Below are positions 22,341-34,354 of a stretch of DNA of 64,000 bases, piece by piece. The notes beneath the pieces were generated by a model, which was not told the DNA's origin, did no database searches, and saw only the letters and a list, made by a program, of their open reading frames with translations. The DNA is from Lepidurus packardi. Lineage: Eukaryota > Arthropoda > Branchiopoda > Notostraca > Triopsidae. The stretch covers positions 124,001 to 188,000 of the forward strand of contig JAKZAN010000059.1 of the NCBI GenBank assembly GCA_023053545.1, in the 5' to 3' direction. Within the stretch, counting starts at the first letter, position 1; each line of letters begins with the position of its first letter. The position numbers and the translations under genes were made by a program.

Positions 22341-25300
22341 CCATTCTTACGGAATTAATTCCTTACGGACTGAATTAATTCCTTACGAACTGAACTTATT
22401 CCTTACGGACTGAATTAATTCCTTACGGACTGAATTAATTCCTTACGGACAGAATTAATTCCTTACGGACTGAATTATTTCCTTACGGACTGAATTAATT
22501 CTTTAGGATTGATTGAATTCCTTACGGACTGAAATAATTCCTTAATTAATTCCTTACGGACTGAATTAATTTCATACGGACTGAATTAATTCATTACGGA
22601 CTTAATTAATCCATTACGGACTGAACTAATTCCTTACGTACTGAACTTATTCCTTACGGACTGAATTAATTCCTTACGGACTGAATTAATACCTTACGGA
22701 CTGAATTAAATCCTTACGGACTGAATTAATTCCTTACGGACTGAATTAGTTCCTCACGGACTGAATTAATTCTTTAGGATTGATTGAATTCCTTTCTTTC
22801 TGAATTAATTCCTTACGGACTGAATGAATTCCTTACGGACTGATTTACTTTCATACGGACTGAATTAATTCCTTACGGACTTAATTAATCCATTACGGAC
22901 TGAATTAATTCCTTACGGACTGAATTATTACATTACGGACTGAATTAATTCCTTAAGGACTGAATTATTTCCTTACGGACTGAATTAATTCTTTAGGATT
23001 GATTGAATTCCTTACGGACTGAATTAATTCCTTAATTAATTCCTTACGGACTGAATTAATTTCATACGGACTGAATTAATCCATTACGGACTGAATTAAT
23101 TCCTTACGTACTGAACTTATTCCTTACGGACTGAATTAATTCCTTACGGACTGAATTAATTCCTTACGGACTGAATTAATACCTTACGGACTGAATTAAA
23201 TCCTTACGGACAGAATTAATTCCATACGGAGTGAATTAATTCCTTAGGGACTTAATTTATTCCTTACGGACTGAATTAATTCCTTACGGACTGAATTAAT
23301 TCCTTACGGACTGAATTATTTCCTTACGGACTGAATTAACTCTGTAGGATTGATTGAATTCCATTCTTACGGAATTAATTCCTTACGGACTGAATAATTT
23401 CCTTACGGACTGAATTAATTCTTTAGGATTGATTGAATTCCTTTCTTACTGAATTATTTCCTTACGGACTGAAGTAATTCCTTACGGACTGTATTAATTC
23501 CTTACGGACTGAATTAATACCTTACGGACTGAATTAAATCCTTACGGACAGAATTAATTCCTTACGGACTGAATAATTTCCTTACGGACTGAATTAATTC
23601 TTTAGGATTGATTGAATTCCTTTCTTACTGAATTAATTCCTTACGGACTGAATTAATTCCTTACGGACTGAATTAATTCCTTAATTAATTCCTTACGGAC
23701 TGAATTAATTTCATACGGACTAAATTAATTCATTACGGACTTAATTAATCCATTTCGGACTGAATTAAGTCCTTACGTACTGAACTTATTCCTTACGGAC
23801 TGAATTAATTCCTTACGGACTGAAGTAATTCCTTACGGACTAAATTAATACCTTACGGACTGAATTAAATCCTTACGGACCGAACTAATTCCTTACGGAC
23901 TGAATTAATTCCTTAATTAATTCCTTACGGACTGAATTAATTTCATACGGACTGAATTAATCCATTACGGACTGAATTAATTCCTTACGTACTGAACTTA
24001 TTCCTTACGGACTGAATTAATTCCTTACGGACTGAATTAATTCCTTACGGACTGATTTTATACCTTACGGACTGAATTAAATCCTTACGGACAGAATTAA
24101 TTCCATACGGACTGAATTAATTCCTTACGGAATTAATTTATTCCTTACGGACTGAATTAATTCCTTACGGACTGAATTAATTCCTTACGGACTGAATTAT
24201 TTCCTTACGGACTGAATTAACTCTGTAGGATTGATTGAATTCCATTCTTACGGAATTAATTCCTTACGGACTGAATTAATTCCTTACGGACTGAACTTAT
24301 TCCTTACGGACTGAATTAATTCCTTACGGACTGAATTAATTCCTTACGGACAGAATTAATTCCTTACGGACTGAATTATTTCCTTACGGACTGAATTAAT
24401 TCTTTAGGATTGATTGAATTCCTTACGGACTGAAATAATTCCTTAATTAATTCCTTACGGACTGAATTAATTTCATACGGACTGAATTAATTCATTACGG
24501 ACTTAATTAATCCATTACGGACTGAACTAATTCCTTACGTACTGAACTTATTCCTTACGGACTGAATTAATTCCTTACGGACTGAATTAATTCCTTACGG
24601 ACTGAATTAATACCTTACGGACTGAATTAAATCCTTACGGACTGAATTAATTCCTTACGGACTGAATTAGTTCCTCACGGACTGAATTAATTCTTTAGGA
24701 TTGATTGAATTCCTTTCTTTCTGAATTAATTCCTTACGGACTGAATGAATTCCTTACGGACTGATTTACTTTCATACGGACTGAATTAATTCCTTACGGA
24801 CTTAATTAATCCATTACGGACTGAATTAATTCCTTACGGACTGAATTATTACATTACGGACTGAATTAATTCCTTACGGACTGAATTATTTCCTTACGGA
24901 CTGAATTAATTCTTTAGGATTGATTGAATTCCTTACGGACTGAATTAATTCCTTAATTAATTCCTTACGGACTGAATTAATTTCATACGGACTGAATTAA
25001 TCCATTACGGACTGAATTAATTCCTTACGTACTGAACTTATTCCTTACGGACTGAATTAATTCCTTACGGACTGAATTAATTCCTTACGGACTGAATTAA
25101 TACCTTACGGACTGAATTAAATCCTTACGGACAGAATTAATTCCATACGGAGTGAATTAATTCCTTACGGACTTAATTTATTCCTTACGGACTGAATTAA
25201 TTCCTTACGGACTGAATTAATTCCTTACGGACTGAATTATTTCCTTACGGACTGAATTAACTCTGTAGGATTGATTGAATTCCATTCTTACGGAATTAAT

Positions 25301-26182
25301 TCCTTACGGACTGAATTAATTCCTTACGGACTGAATAATTTCCTTACGAACTGAATTAATTCTTTAGGATTGATTGAATTCCTTTCTTACTGAATTATTT
25401 CCTTACGGACTGAAGTAATTCCTTACGGACTGAATTAATTCCTTACGGACTGAATTAATACCTTACGGACTGAATTAAATCCTTACGGACAGAATTAATT
25501 CCTTACGGACTGAATAATTTCCTTACGGACTGAATTAATTCTTTAGGATTGATTGAATTCCTTTCTTACTGAATTAATTCCTTACGGACTGAATTAATTC
25601 CTTACGGACTGAATTAATTCCTTAATTAATTCCTTACGGACTGAATTAATTTCATACGGACTAAATTAATTCATTACGGACTTAATTAATCCATTTCGGA
25701 CTGAATTAAGTCCTTACGTACTGAACTTATTCCTTACGGACTGAATTAATTCCTTACGGACTGAAGTAATTCCTTACGGACTAAATTAATACCTTACGGA
25801 CTGAATTAAATCCTTACGGACCGAACTAATTCCTTACGGACTGAATTAATTCCTTAATTAATTCCTTACGGACTGAATTAATTTCATACGGACTGAATTA
25901 ATCCATTACGGACTGAATTAATTCCTTACGTACTGAACTTATTCCTTACGGACTGAATTAATTCCTTACGGACTGAATTAATTCCTTACGGACTGATTTT
26001 ATACCTTACGGACTGAATTAAATCCTTACGGACAGAATTAATTCCATACGGACTGAATTAATTCCTTACGGACTTAATTTATTCCTTACGGACTGAATTA
26101 ATTCCTTACGGACTGAATTAATTCCTTACGGACTGAATTATTTCCTTACGGACTGAATTAACTCTGTAGGATTGATTGAATT
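22341..26182 (+). repeat. Tandem duplication with unequal copies, 1901 and 1941 bp
   Basis: The CCATTCTTACGGAATT junction recurs at 22341, 24242 and 26183, giving copies of 1901 and 1941 bp. Other anchors give 1921 (CCTTTCTTT, 22791 and 24712) and 1941 (the GATTTTATACC monomer, 24054 and 25995). The copies therefore differ by whole 20-bp monomers gained or lost since duplication. Confidence 0.8.
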
Positions 26183-26336
26183 CCATTCTTACGGAATTAA
26201 TTCCTTACGGACTGAATTAATTCCTTACGGACTGAACTTATTCCTTACGGACTGAATTAATTCCTTACGGACTGAATTAATTCCTTACGGACAGAATTAA
26301 TTCCTTACGGACTGAATAATTTCCTTACGGACTGAA

Positions 26337-28020
26337 TTAATTCTTTAGGATTGATTGAATTCCTTTCTTACTGAATTAATTCCTTACGGACTGAATTAAT
26401 TCCTTACGGACTGAATTAATTCCTTAATTAATTCCTTACGGACTGAATTAATTTCATACGGACTAAATTAATTCATTACGGACTTAATTAATCCATTTCG
26501 GACTGAATTAAGTCCTTACGTACTGAACTTATTCCTTACGGACTGAATTAATTCCTTACGGACTGAATTAATACCTTACGGACTGAATTAATACCTTACG
26601 GATTGAATTAAATCCTTACGGACCGAATTAATTCCTTACGGACTGAATTAATTCCTTACGGACTTAATTAATTCCTTACTTACTGAATTAATTCCTTACG
26701 GACTGAATTAATTCCTTACGGATTTAATTAATTCCTTACGGACTGAATTAATTCCTTACGGACTGAATTAATTTCTTACGGACTAAATGAATTCCTTACG
26801 GATTGAATTAATTCTTTAGGATTGATTGAATTCCGTCTTACTGAATTAATTACTTACGGACTGAATTAATTCCTTACGGACTGAATTAATTTCATACGGA
26901 CTGAATTAATTCATTACGGACTTAATTAATCCATTACGGACTTAATTAATTCCTTACGTACTGAACTTATTCCTTACGTACTGAACTTATTCCTTACGGA
27001 CTGAATTAATTCCTTACGGACTGAATTAATTCCTTACGGACTGAATTAATACCTTACGGACTGAATTAAATCCTTACGGACTGAAATAATTCCTTACGGA
27101 CTGAATAATTTCCTTACGGACTGAATTAATTCTTTAGGATTGATTGAATTCCTTTCTTACTGAATTAATTCCTTACGGACTGAATTAATTCCTTACGGAC
27201 TGAATTAATTCCTTACGGACTGAATTAATACCTTACGGACTGAATTAAATCCTTACGGACAGAATTAATTCCTTACGGACTGAATAATTTCCTTACGGAC
27301 TGAATTAATTCTTTAGGATTGATTGAATTCCTTTCTTACTGAATTAATTCCTTACGGACTGAATTAATTCCTTACGGACTGAATTAATTCCTTAATTAAT
27401 TCCTTACGGACTGAATTAATTTCATACGGACTAAATTAATTCATTACGGACTTAATTAATCCATTTCGGACTGAATTAAGTCCTTACGTACTGAACTTAT
27501 TCCTTACGGACTGAATTAATTCCTTACGGACTGAATTAATACCTTACGGACTGAATTAATACCTTACGGATTGAATTAAATCCTTACGGACCGAATTAAT
27601 TCCTTACGGACTGAATTAATTCCTTACGGACTTAATTAATTCCTTACTTACTGAATTAATTCCTTACGGACTGAATTAATTCCTTACGGATTTAATTAAT
27701 TCCTTACGGACTGAATTAATTCCTTACGGACTGAATTAATTTCTTACGGACTAAATGAATTCCTTACGGATTGAATTAATTCTTTAGGATTGATTGAATT
27801 CCGTCTTACTGAATTAATTACTTACGGACTGAATTAATTCCTTACGGACTGAATTAATTTCATACGGACTGAATTAATTCATTACGGACTTAATTAATCC
27901 ATTACGGACTTAATTAATTCCTTACGTACTGAACTTATTCCTTACGTACTGAACTTATTCCTTACGGACTGAATTAATACCTTACGGACTGAATTAAATC
28001 CTTACGGACTGAAATAATTC
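26337..28020 (+). repeat. Tandem duplication, period 968 bp, second copy shortened
   Basis: ATTCCTTACT (26671 and 27639) and AGTCCTTACG (26511 and 27479) are both 968 bp apart. Copy 1 spans about 26337-27304. Copy 2 starts at about 27305 and lacks two monomers near 27960. It leads directly into the flank of the second retroelement. Confidence 0.75.
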
Positions 28021-28380
28021 CTTACGGACTTAATTAATTCCTTACGGACTTAATTAACTCCTTACGGACTTAATTAATTCCTTACGGACTAAATTAATTC
28101 CTTACGTGCTTAATTAATTCCTTACGGTCTGAATTAATTCCGTACGGATTTAATTAATTCCTTACGGACTGAATTAATTCCTTACGGACTAAATTAATTC
28201 ATTATGGACTTAATTAATTCCGTAAGGAATAAATGAATTAATTACGGACTGAAATAATTCTGTACGGACTGAATTAATTCCTTACGGACTAAATTAATTC
28301 ATTATGCACTTAATTAATTCCGTAAGGAATAAATGAATTAATTACGGACTGAAATAATTCTGTACGGACTGAATTAATTC

Positions 28381-28386
28381 CTTACG
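28381..28386. repeat. Target-site duplication, left, element 2
   Basis: CTTACG abuts the left LTR and recurs at 32853-32858. It is the same position in the same monomer context as for element 1. Confidence 0.75.
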
Positions 28387-28499
28387 TGTTGTGGTTGAGA
28401 CGAGAGTTTAGTTGCGACTGCCTGTATTTCATGCCTTGGGTCCCTTTCCCAAAGTACCCCCAGGCATTTCTAACCAACATATAAACTCAGGATACAACA
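28387..28499 (-). repeat. 3' LTR of element 2
   Basis: 113 bp, TGTTGT...ACAACA, identical by eye to the 3' LTR of element 1 (15415-15527) rather than to its own partner at 32740-32852. Confidence 0.93.
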
Positions 28500-28514
28500 C
28501 CTCTTCCCCTTTTT
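28500..28514 (-). other. Polypurine tract of element 2
   Basis: AAAAAGGGGAAGAGG on the minus strand abuts the 3' LTR, as in element 1. Confidence 0.88.
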
Positions 28515-28780
28515 CTTTTCACGAACAGCTTAAACAAAGGTTGTCATAGAAATAGGGGAAAGAAACCCAAGGAAAATACCCATAACAGGGAAGACAGGGG
28601 AAACTGATGACAAGTTAGGAAAACACAAAAGATAACTTCTGGGACATCGAATTTGGCAGGTTGTTTGGTTCCGACTCCCACTCTTCCTTCACCCCGGCAA
28701 GCTTCTTGGCATCTCTGCCCCAGGTTGCCCGCCGTCTTAGTCATCGTCTTCCTGTAAGAATATACAAAGATTTTTTTTTT
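28515..28780 (-). other. Element 2 noncoding region between pol and the polypurine tract
   Basis: This 266-bp stretch is equivalent to 15543-15808, with one base difference noticed. It again holds the 66-codon open frame (28544-28744) without a recognisable domain. Nothing else was recognised. Confidence 0.6.
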
Positions 28781-31700
28781 TCATCGCTGCCGCGCTTCCA
28801 GCTTTCCTTTGATTCTAGCGCTCCGTCTTGGCGTAGTTCTTGGCTCCTTCGTATCCCTTGCTTTCTCAAAAGTTCGCTGCTCATGTTGCTGCTCCTCTTT
28901 GCTTAGGCTGCTCCCCGTAACTTTCGGAATTACTTTAAAAAAAGATACATTCCTAGTGATCAATCGACCATCTTTCCTTCTCGCTGTGATCATCGAATTT
29001 TTTATTTTTACCACTTCGAGAGCTTCAAGCTCATAACGACTTTCTTCTTTTTTAAGCATTCTTTTGTCCTTCTGCACTATCACGTGGTCTCCTAACTTCA
29101 ACGTTTGTTTGCACACTCGTCGTTTCTTGTGCGCGTACTCCTTCGCTTTTCTCGAGTATTCCTCGTTGTAGTGTTTGAGGTCGGGGAGTAAGTTCCTGTA
29201 GCTTTTCCTAAATAGTAGGTCCGCCGGGGCTTTCCCAATTGCGGGGTGTGGGGTGGTTCTATAATTGCGCAGGAATTTGAACACTTCCGTTTTTAGATTC
29301 TTGTGCTCAATCGCGTTAGTTCTAACCACTTTCCCTAATGTGCGCATGAATCGTTCTACCAAGCCATTGGCTTCTGGCCACATTGGTGTAATCTTCCGGT
29401 GCTGAATTCCTAGCTTTTTGCAGAACTCCTTGAACTCTATTCCGTTGAACGGCGGCCCATTGTCTGTCGTAATCTTCTGTGGAATCCCCAACGTAGAAAG
29501 TATGCGCTCTAACTGCGGTAGAACGTGGTGGTGCGCAGTAGTGCGGACGAATTCCACTTCGGGAAATCTAGAGAAATTGTCGACCACTACCAACAGTTCT
29601 TCTCCAGACGGTAAACTAAGGAAATCTATGCTCACTTCTTGCCATGGCTTGTCTGGCAGTTTGGTCATCTGTAGCGGTTCTCGCTTGGGAGCTTTCGTAG
29701 CCGCGAGGCATGGTACACATTGCTTTATCATCTTCTCGACCTGTTGGTCCATCCCCGGGAACCATACTTTTGTTCTAAGTAATTGCTTCGTCTTGCATAT
29801 CCCCAAGTGGCCTTCGTGTGCTACCCGGAGTACATCACTTTGTAGGCTTGTCGGTATGCAGACCCTGGTTGCCCTCATGATGATGCCGTCCTTCGTTACG
29901 GTCAGTTCATCGAATATCTGTGCGTATGCTTTCGTTTCCTTCACTTTAAGCTCGTATCTCTTCCCTTTTCGGACTGCTTGTGCCACTGCCGCCAGAACAG
30001 GGTCATTTCTTGTTTCTTCGGCAATCTGGTCTCTCGTCAACGGGGTGGGTACTGCCTGTTTAACTAAAAAGTTAATGTAGCCCTCCCCTACGGCTCCTTG
30101 CTTACACTGTGTCGCCTTGCTTGGGTTCCTTGATAGGAAATCGGCCGCGTTCTCATTGCCCGGTTGGTACAATAAGGTAAAATTGAACGCCTGCTTTCTC
30201 AACATCCATCTTTCAAGCCTAGCTGAAAGTTTAGCCGTTGGCTTATTGAATATACTTAACAACGGTTTGTGATCTGTCGTCACAGAGAAATGTGCCCCTA
30301 GCAGATAAATCCGGAAGTGTTCGCATGCCCATATTATCGCTAGGGCTTCTCTTTCTAGTTGGGAGTAGCGTTGTTCTGTTTCGTTCAATGCTTTGCTGGC
30401 AAAAGCTATTATGCTTTGGTGATCTTTCGAGTTGGTCTGCGTTAATACAGCCCCTAGCCCTATGGGACTTGCATCCACAATTAGGTTCGTACTTCCTTCT
30501 GGGTTAAAATACGCTAGCTGTTTAGCATTGGATAACGCCTTCTTCAGTTGCTGAAAAGACTGCTCACATTCTTTCGACCATTTGAAGACTGGGGTCTTTT
30601 TCTCAGCTATTAAGTTGCGCAGTGGCTCCGAGATGTCTGCATGTTTCGGAATGAATCTAGCACACCACGTGGTCATGCCTAGAAAGCTTCGTACCTCCGC
30701 TTTGGATTTGGGTATTGCAAAACTTCCGATCGCTTGTATTTTTCTTGGGTCCGGTTCAATACCGTTTTCTCCAATAATTAAGCCATAAAACCGCACCTTT
30801 GACTGCGCCATCTTAGATTTCTTTTCATTAACCGTCAAATTCTTTTCTTTCAAGCGTCTTCGAACTTCTTGATATCTTGCATCATGCTCTTTTCGGCTTT
30901 CCGCGTGTATTAGGATATCATCTGATGTGTGTATGACGCCTGGAATGCCCTGTAGGAGTTCCCTGATTATATTGTGGAAGATCTCTGCCGCAGAGGTTAC
31001 TCCGAAAAACAAACGTTTGTAACGCCGCAGGCCCACATGCGTAGTAAAAGTGGTTATATATCTTGACTCTTCGTCTAGCTCTATTTGATGATAGGCTTGA
31101 TTTAAATCTACTACACTGAATATTTTGGACCCATTGATATCCACCAGTATATCGTCTAACGTAGGGATTACGTGTCGTTCCCTCTCAATTGCCTGGTTCG
31201 GTAGCCGCATGTCTACACATAGTCGTATTTCACCGCTATCCTTCTTTGGAACTATGACGACAGGGGAAACCCATGGTGTAGCTCCTTTTACTTTTTCAAT
31301 TATATCTAACTGCTCTAGCCGTTCTAGCTCCTTTTCTACCAATGGTCTCTGGTGGAAAGGCACCCGTCTATGGGGAAGTGCTATAGGCGTTACCGTCGGA
31401 TCAATATGCAGTTTTACTTTAAAGCCAGCATATTTGCCTATTTGGGGCTGTTGTTTTCCCACCGCCCTGACAGTTTCATGCGTCACGAACGGTGAATATT
31501 GGACAAGCTCTAACGCTGCTGCTGCACGTTCGCTCAGCAAGCAGCTTGCCTCTCCGTCAACAACGTATATGGTTTCCATTGTTGCTAACTTAGACTTTCC
31601 CATTCGAATTGGTGTTTTGAGCTTCCCTTTTATCGCTAGCTGCTGGTTTGTTTTGAAAGGGAAAATTTTCTTCGCCGTTTTTTGTAACTTTGGGCTGCCC

Positions 31701-32626
31701 AGCGTTACGTGGGTTAACGAGTCTATAATCGTAACACCGGCTCCAGTGTCAAGCAGGAATCTTACGCTGCCCCTTTCCCCGACTTTCGCACGTACCACAG
31801 GGTATTTAGTTTTAGTACATGAATTCGTACTTACAAGTTCCGTGGCGCTTGAGGTGTTTTCCTCTTCTTGCGACGGCTGGACATTTCGGACGGTCTTCTT
31901 TTTCGCTTTACATACTCTTGCAAAATGACCCATCTTGCTGCATTTCCGGCATCTCTCCTTTCTTGCTTGACAGTCCTGCAGCTTGCTGTGCCACGGCTTA
32001 CCACAGAATGTGCACGACTTCTTGCTCGGTGTTTGCCTGTCCGCCGTCTTCAGCTTGCTAATCTGTACTTCTTCTTCTACCGCAGCGCCTTTCATCTCCT
32101 TCATTTGCTTCTGCACCAGCTCATATGCATTTCCTTTTTGTAACAGCGTAGTTAGCGACCATTCAGGATTTGTTAACGCCTCTAACTTAAGCTTCTCCGA
32201 CGTGCATGCCAAAATTATTTGGGATTTTATTTCCCCTTCGGCATCCCCGAACCGGCATCCGGCTGCAAACTGGTCCAATCTTGTGTGCAAGTCGTCTAAC
32301 GTTTCCTGCTGTTGCTGCCTGACATTCCTGAACAGGTACCGATTGTAGACCACGTTTTCTTTTGGATCAAAATGTGCGGTTAACATCCGTTTGGCTGCTG
32401 CGTATGTGTCTTCGCCCTCCTCCGGTTTTATGTCCAGCTTATTGTATACGTCGTGCACCTTCTTGCCCGCATAATGCAGCAAGGTTGCGAGCTTTCTTGC
32501 CTTGCTGTTTATGTCACAGACAACTAAAAAGTTGTCCATTCTTTTGAGCCACTCTCTCCATCTCGAACCAAGGGTCGTCCGATCTTCGTCGTACTGAAAT
32601 GTTTCCATAAGTGTAAACGGCAACAT
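28781..32626 (-). CDS. gag-pol: Gag-Pol polyprotein of Ty3/gypsy element, copy 2
   Basis: The continuous frame matches copy 1 at all but five residues. The frame is open from 32833 inside the 5' LTR; the preferred start is the ATG at 32626, by the same reasoning as for copy 1, with 32608 as the alternative. All the motifs are present at the same residues: two zinc knuckles (274-288, 295-308), protease DTGA (362-365), the RT SDD box (637-639), RNase H Asp787/Glu829/Asp854, the integrase HHCC finger (1006-1042) and the D,D35E triad (1070, 1124, 1160). It looks whole. Whether either copy is expressed inside satellite chromatin cannot be told from the sequence. Confidence 0.92.
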   Translation of the reverse strand: MLPFTLMETFQYDEDRTTLGSRWREWLKRMDNFLVVCDINSKARKLATLLHYAGKKVHDVYNKLDIKPEEGEDTYAAAKRMLTAHFDPKENVVYNRYLFRNVRQQQQETLDDLHTRLDQFAAGCRFGDAEGEIKSQIILACTSEKLKLEALTNPEWSLTTLLQKGNAYELVQKQMKEMKGAAVEEEVQISKLKTADRQTPSKKSCTFCGKPWHSKLQDCQARKERCRKCSKMGHFARVCKAKKKTVRNVQPSQEEENTSSATELVSTNSCTKTKYPVVRAKVGERGSVRFLLDTGAGVTIIDSLTHVTLGSPKLQKTAKKIFPFKTNQQLAIKGKLKTPIRMGKSKLATMETIYVVDGEASCLLSERAAAALELVQYSPFVTHETVRAVGKQQPQIGKYAGFKVKLHIDPTVTPIALPHRRVPFHQRPLVEKELERLEQLDIIEKVKGATPWVSPVVIVPKKDSGEIRLCVDMRLPNQAIERERHVIPTLDDILVDINGSKIFSVVDLNQAYHQIELDEESRYITTFTTHVGLRRYKRLFFGVTSAAEIFHNIIRELLQGIPGVIHTSDDILIHAESRKEHDARYQEVRRRLKEKNLTVNEKKSKMAQSKVRFYGLIIGENGIEPDPRKIQAIGSFAIPKSKAEVRSFLGMTTWCARFIPKHADISEPLRNLIAEKKTPVFKWSKECEQSFQQLKKALSNAKQLAYFNPEGSTNLIVDASPIGLGAVLTQTNSKDHQSIIAFASKALNETEQRYSQLEREALAIIWACEHFRIYLLGAHFSVTTDHKPLLSIFNKPTAKLSARLERWMLRKQAFNFTLLYQPGNENAADFLSRNPSKATQCKQGAVGEGYINFLVKQAVPTPLTRDQIAEETRNDPVLAAVAQAVRKGKRYELKVKETKAYAQIFDELTVTKDGIIMRATRVCIPTSLQSDVLRVAHEGHLGICKTKQLLRTKVWFPGMDQQVEKMIKQCVPCLAATKAPKREPLQMTKLPDKPWQEVSIDFLSLPSGEELLVVVDNFSRFPEVEFVRTTAHHHVLPQLERILSTLGIPQKITTDNGPPFNGIEFKEFCKKLGIQHRKITPMWPEANGLVERFMRTLGKVVRTNAIEHKNLKTEVFKFLRNYRTTPHPAIGKAPADLLFRKSYRNLLPDLKHYNEEYSRKAKEYAHKKRRVCKQTLKLGDHVIVQKDKRMLKKEESRYELEALEVVKIKNSMITARRKDGRLITRNVSFFKVIPKVTGSSLSKEEQQHEQRTFEKARDTKEPRTTPRRSARIKGKLEARQR

Positions 32627-32723
32627 GGCAGCTTTAATTGATCCTATACAGGTATCTTCTCCCGTATATGTGTAGAAATCACTGTCACTGTGCCCTTTTT
32701 CTTTTTTTTTGGAAAAATTCCCG

Positions 32724-32736
32724 ATCCTCGTCGCCA
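32724..32736 (-). other. Primer-binding site, tRNA-Ser(GCU), element 2
   Basis: TGGCGACGAGGAT in element orientation, 3 nt from the 5' LTR, identical to element 1. Confidence 0.82.
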
Positions 32737-32739
32737 GAA

Positions 32740-32852
32740 TGTTGTGGTTGAGAAGAGAGTTTAGTTGCGACTGCCTGTATTTCATGCCTGGGGTTCCTTT
32801 CCCAAAGTACCCCCAGGCATTTCTAACCAACATATAAACTCAGGATACAACA
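32740..32852 (-). repeat. 5' LTR of element 2
   Basis: 113 bp, identical by eye to the 5' LTR of element 1 (19768-19880). It differs from its own 3' LTR at the same three positions as in element 1. Confidence 0.93.
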
Positions 32853-32858
32853 CTTACG
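32853..32858. repeat. Target-site duplication, right, element 2
   Basis: CTTACG follows the right LTR and continues the satellite in phase. It pairs with 28381-28386. Confidence 0.75.
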
Positions 32859-34354
32859 GACTGAATTAATTCCGTACGGATTTAATTAATTCCTTACGGA
32901 CTGAATTAATTCCTTACGGACTGAATTAATTCCTTACGGACTAAATGAATTCCTTACGGACTGAATTAATTCTTTAGGATTGATTGAATTCCGTCTTACT
33001 GAATTAATTACTTACGGACTGAATTAATTCCTTAATTAATTCCTTACGGACTGAATTAATTTCATACGGACTGAATTAATTCATTACGGACTTAATTAAT
33101 CCATTACGGACATAATTAATTCCTTACGTACTGAACTTATTCCTTACGTACTGAACTTATTCCTTACGGACTGAATTAATTCCTTACGGACTGAATTAAT
33201 TCCTTACGGACTGAATTAATACCTTACGGACTGAATTAAATCCTTACGGACTGAAATAATTCCTTACGGACTTAATTAATTCCTTAAGGACTTAATTAAC
33301 TCCTTACGGACTTAATTAATTCCTTACGGACTAAATTAATTCCTTACGTGCTTAATTAATTCCTTACGGTCTGAATTAATTCCGTACGGATTTAATTAAT
33401 TCCTTACGGACTGAATTAATTCCTTACGGACTAAATTAATTCATTATGGACTTAATTAATTCCGTAAGGAATAAATTAATTAATTACGGACTGAAATAAT
33501 TCCGTACGGACTGAATTAATTCCTTACGGACTGAATTAATTCCGTACGGATTTAATTAATTCCTTACGGACTGAATTATTTCCTTACGGACTGAATTAAT
33601 TCCTTACGGACTAAATGAATTCCTTACGGACTGAATTAATTCTTTAGGATTGATTGAATTCCGTCTTACTGAATTAATTACTTACGGACTGAATTAATTC
33701 ATAATTAATTCCTTACGGACTGAATTAATTCCTTACGGAATCAATTAATTCCTTACGGACTGAATTAATTCCTTACGGACTGAATTATTTCCTTACGGAC
33801 TGAATTAATTCTTTAGGATTGATTGAATTCCGTTCTTACTGAATTAATTCCTTACGGACTGAATTAATTCCTTAATTAATTCCTTACGGACTGAATTAAT
33901 TTCATACGGACTGAATTAATTCATTACGAACTTAATTAATCCATTACGGACTTAATTAATTCCTTACGTACTGAACTTATTCCTTACGGACTGAATTAAT
34001 TCCTTACGGACTGAATTAATTCCTTACGGACAGAATTAATTCCTTACGGACTGAATTATTTCCTTACGGACTGAATTAATTCTTTAGGATTGATTGAATT
34101 CCTTACGGACTGAATTAATTCCTTAATTAATTCCTTACGGACTGAATTAATTTCATACGGACTGAATTAATTCATTACGGACTTAATTAATCCATTACGG
34201 ACTGAACTAATTCCTTACGTACTGAACTTATTCCTTACGGACTGAATTAATTCCTTACGGACTGAATTAATTCCTTACGGACTGAATTAATACCTTACGG
34301 ACTGAATTAAATCCTTACGGACAGAATTAATTCCATACGGACTGAATTAATTCT

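Larger units (their letters stand above)
19881..28386 (+). repeat. 20-bp satellite array, middle segment
   Basis: Uninterrupted 20-bp monomers lie between the two retroelements. The first part (19881 to about 21800) repeats the order of variants seen after the second element (32853 to about 34800), including the rare ATTACGGACATAATT monomer near 20135 and 33110. The last part (about 27300-28386) repeats the order leading into the first element. No gene or unique sequence was seen. Confidence 0.97.
28387..32852 (-). mobile_element. Ty3/gypsy LTR retroelement, probable Mag clade, copy 2
   Basis: This 4466-bp copy has the same length as copy 1, begins exactly 12972 bp later and lies in the same orientation. 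About eight base differences from copy 1 were counted by eye over the whole length, five of which change an amino acid. It looks whole, with no breaks seen. Its LTRs carry the same three mutual differences as those of copy 1, which independent transposition would have erased. It therefore arose by duplication of the array segment that already held the element, not by a new insertion. Confidence 0.93.

Noticed and set aside
15415-32852. Two independent retroelement insertions at a hotspot
   Set aside because: The shared LTR-to-LTR differences, identical flanks and near identity favour duplication of a single insertion.
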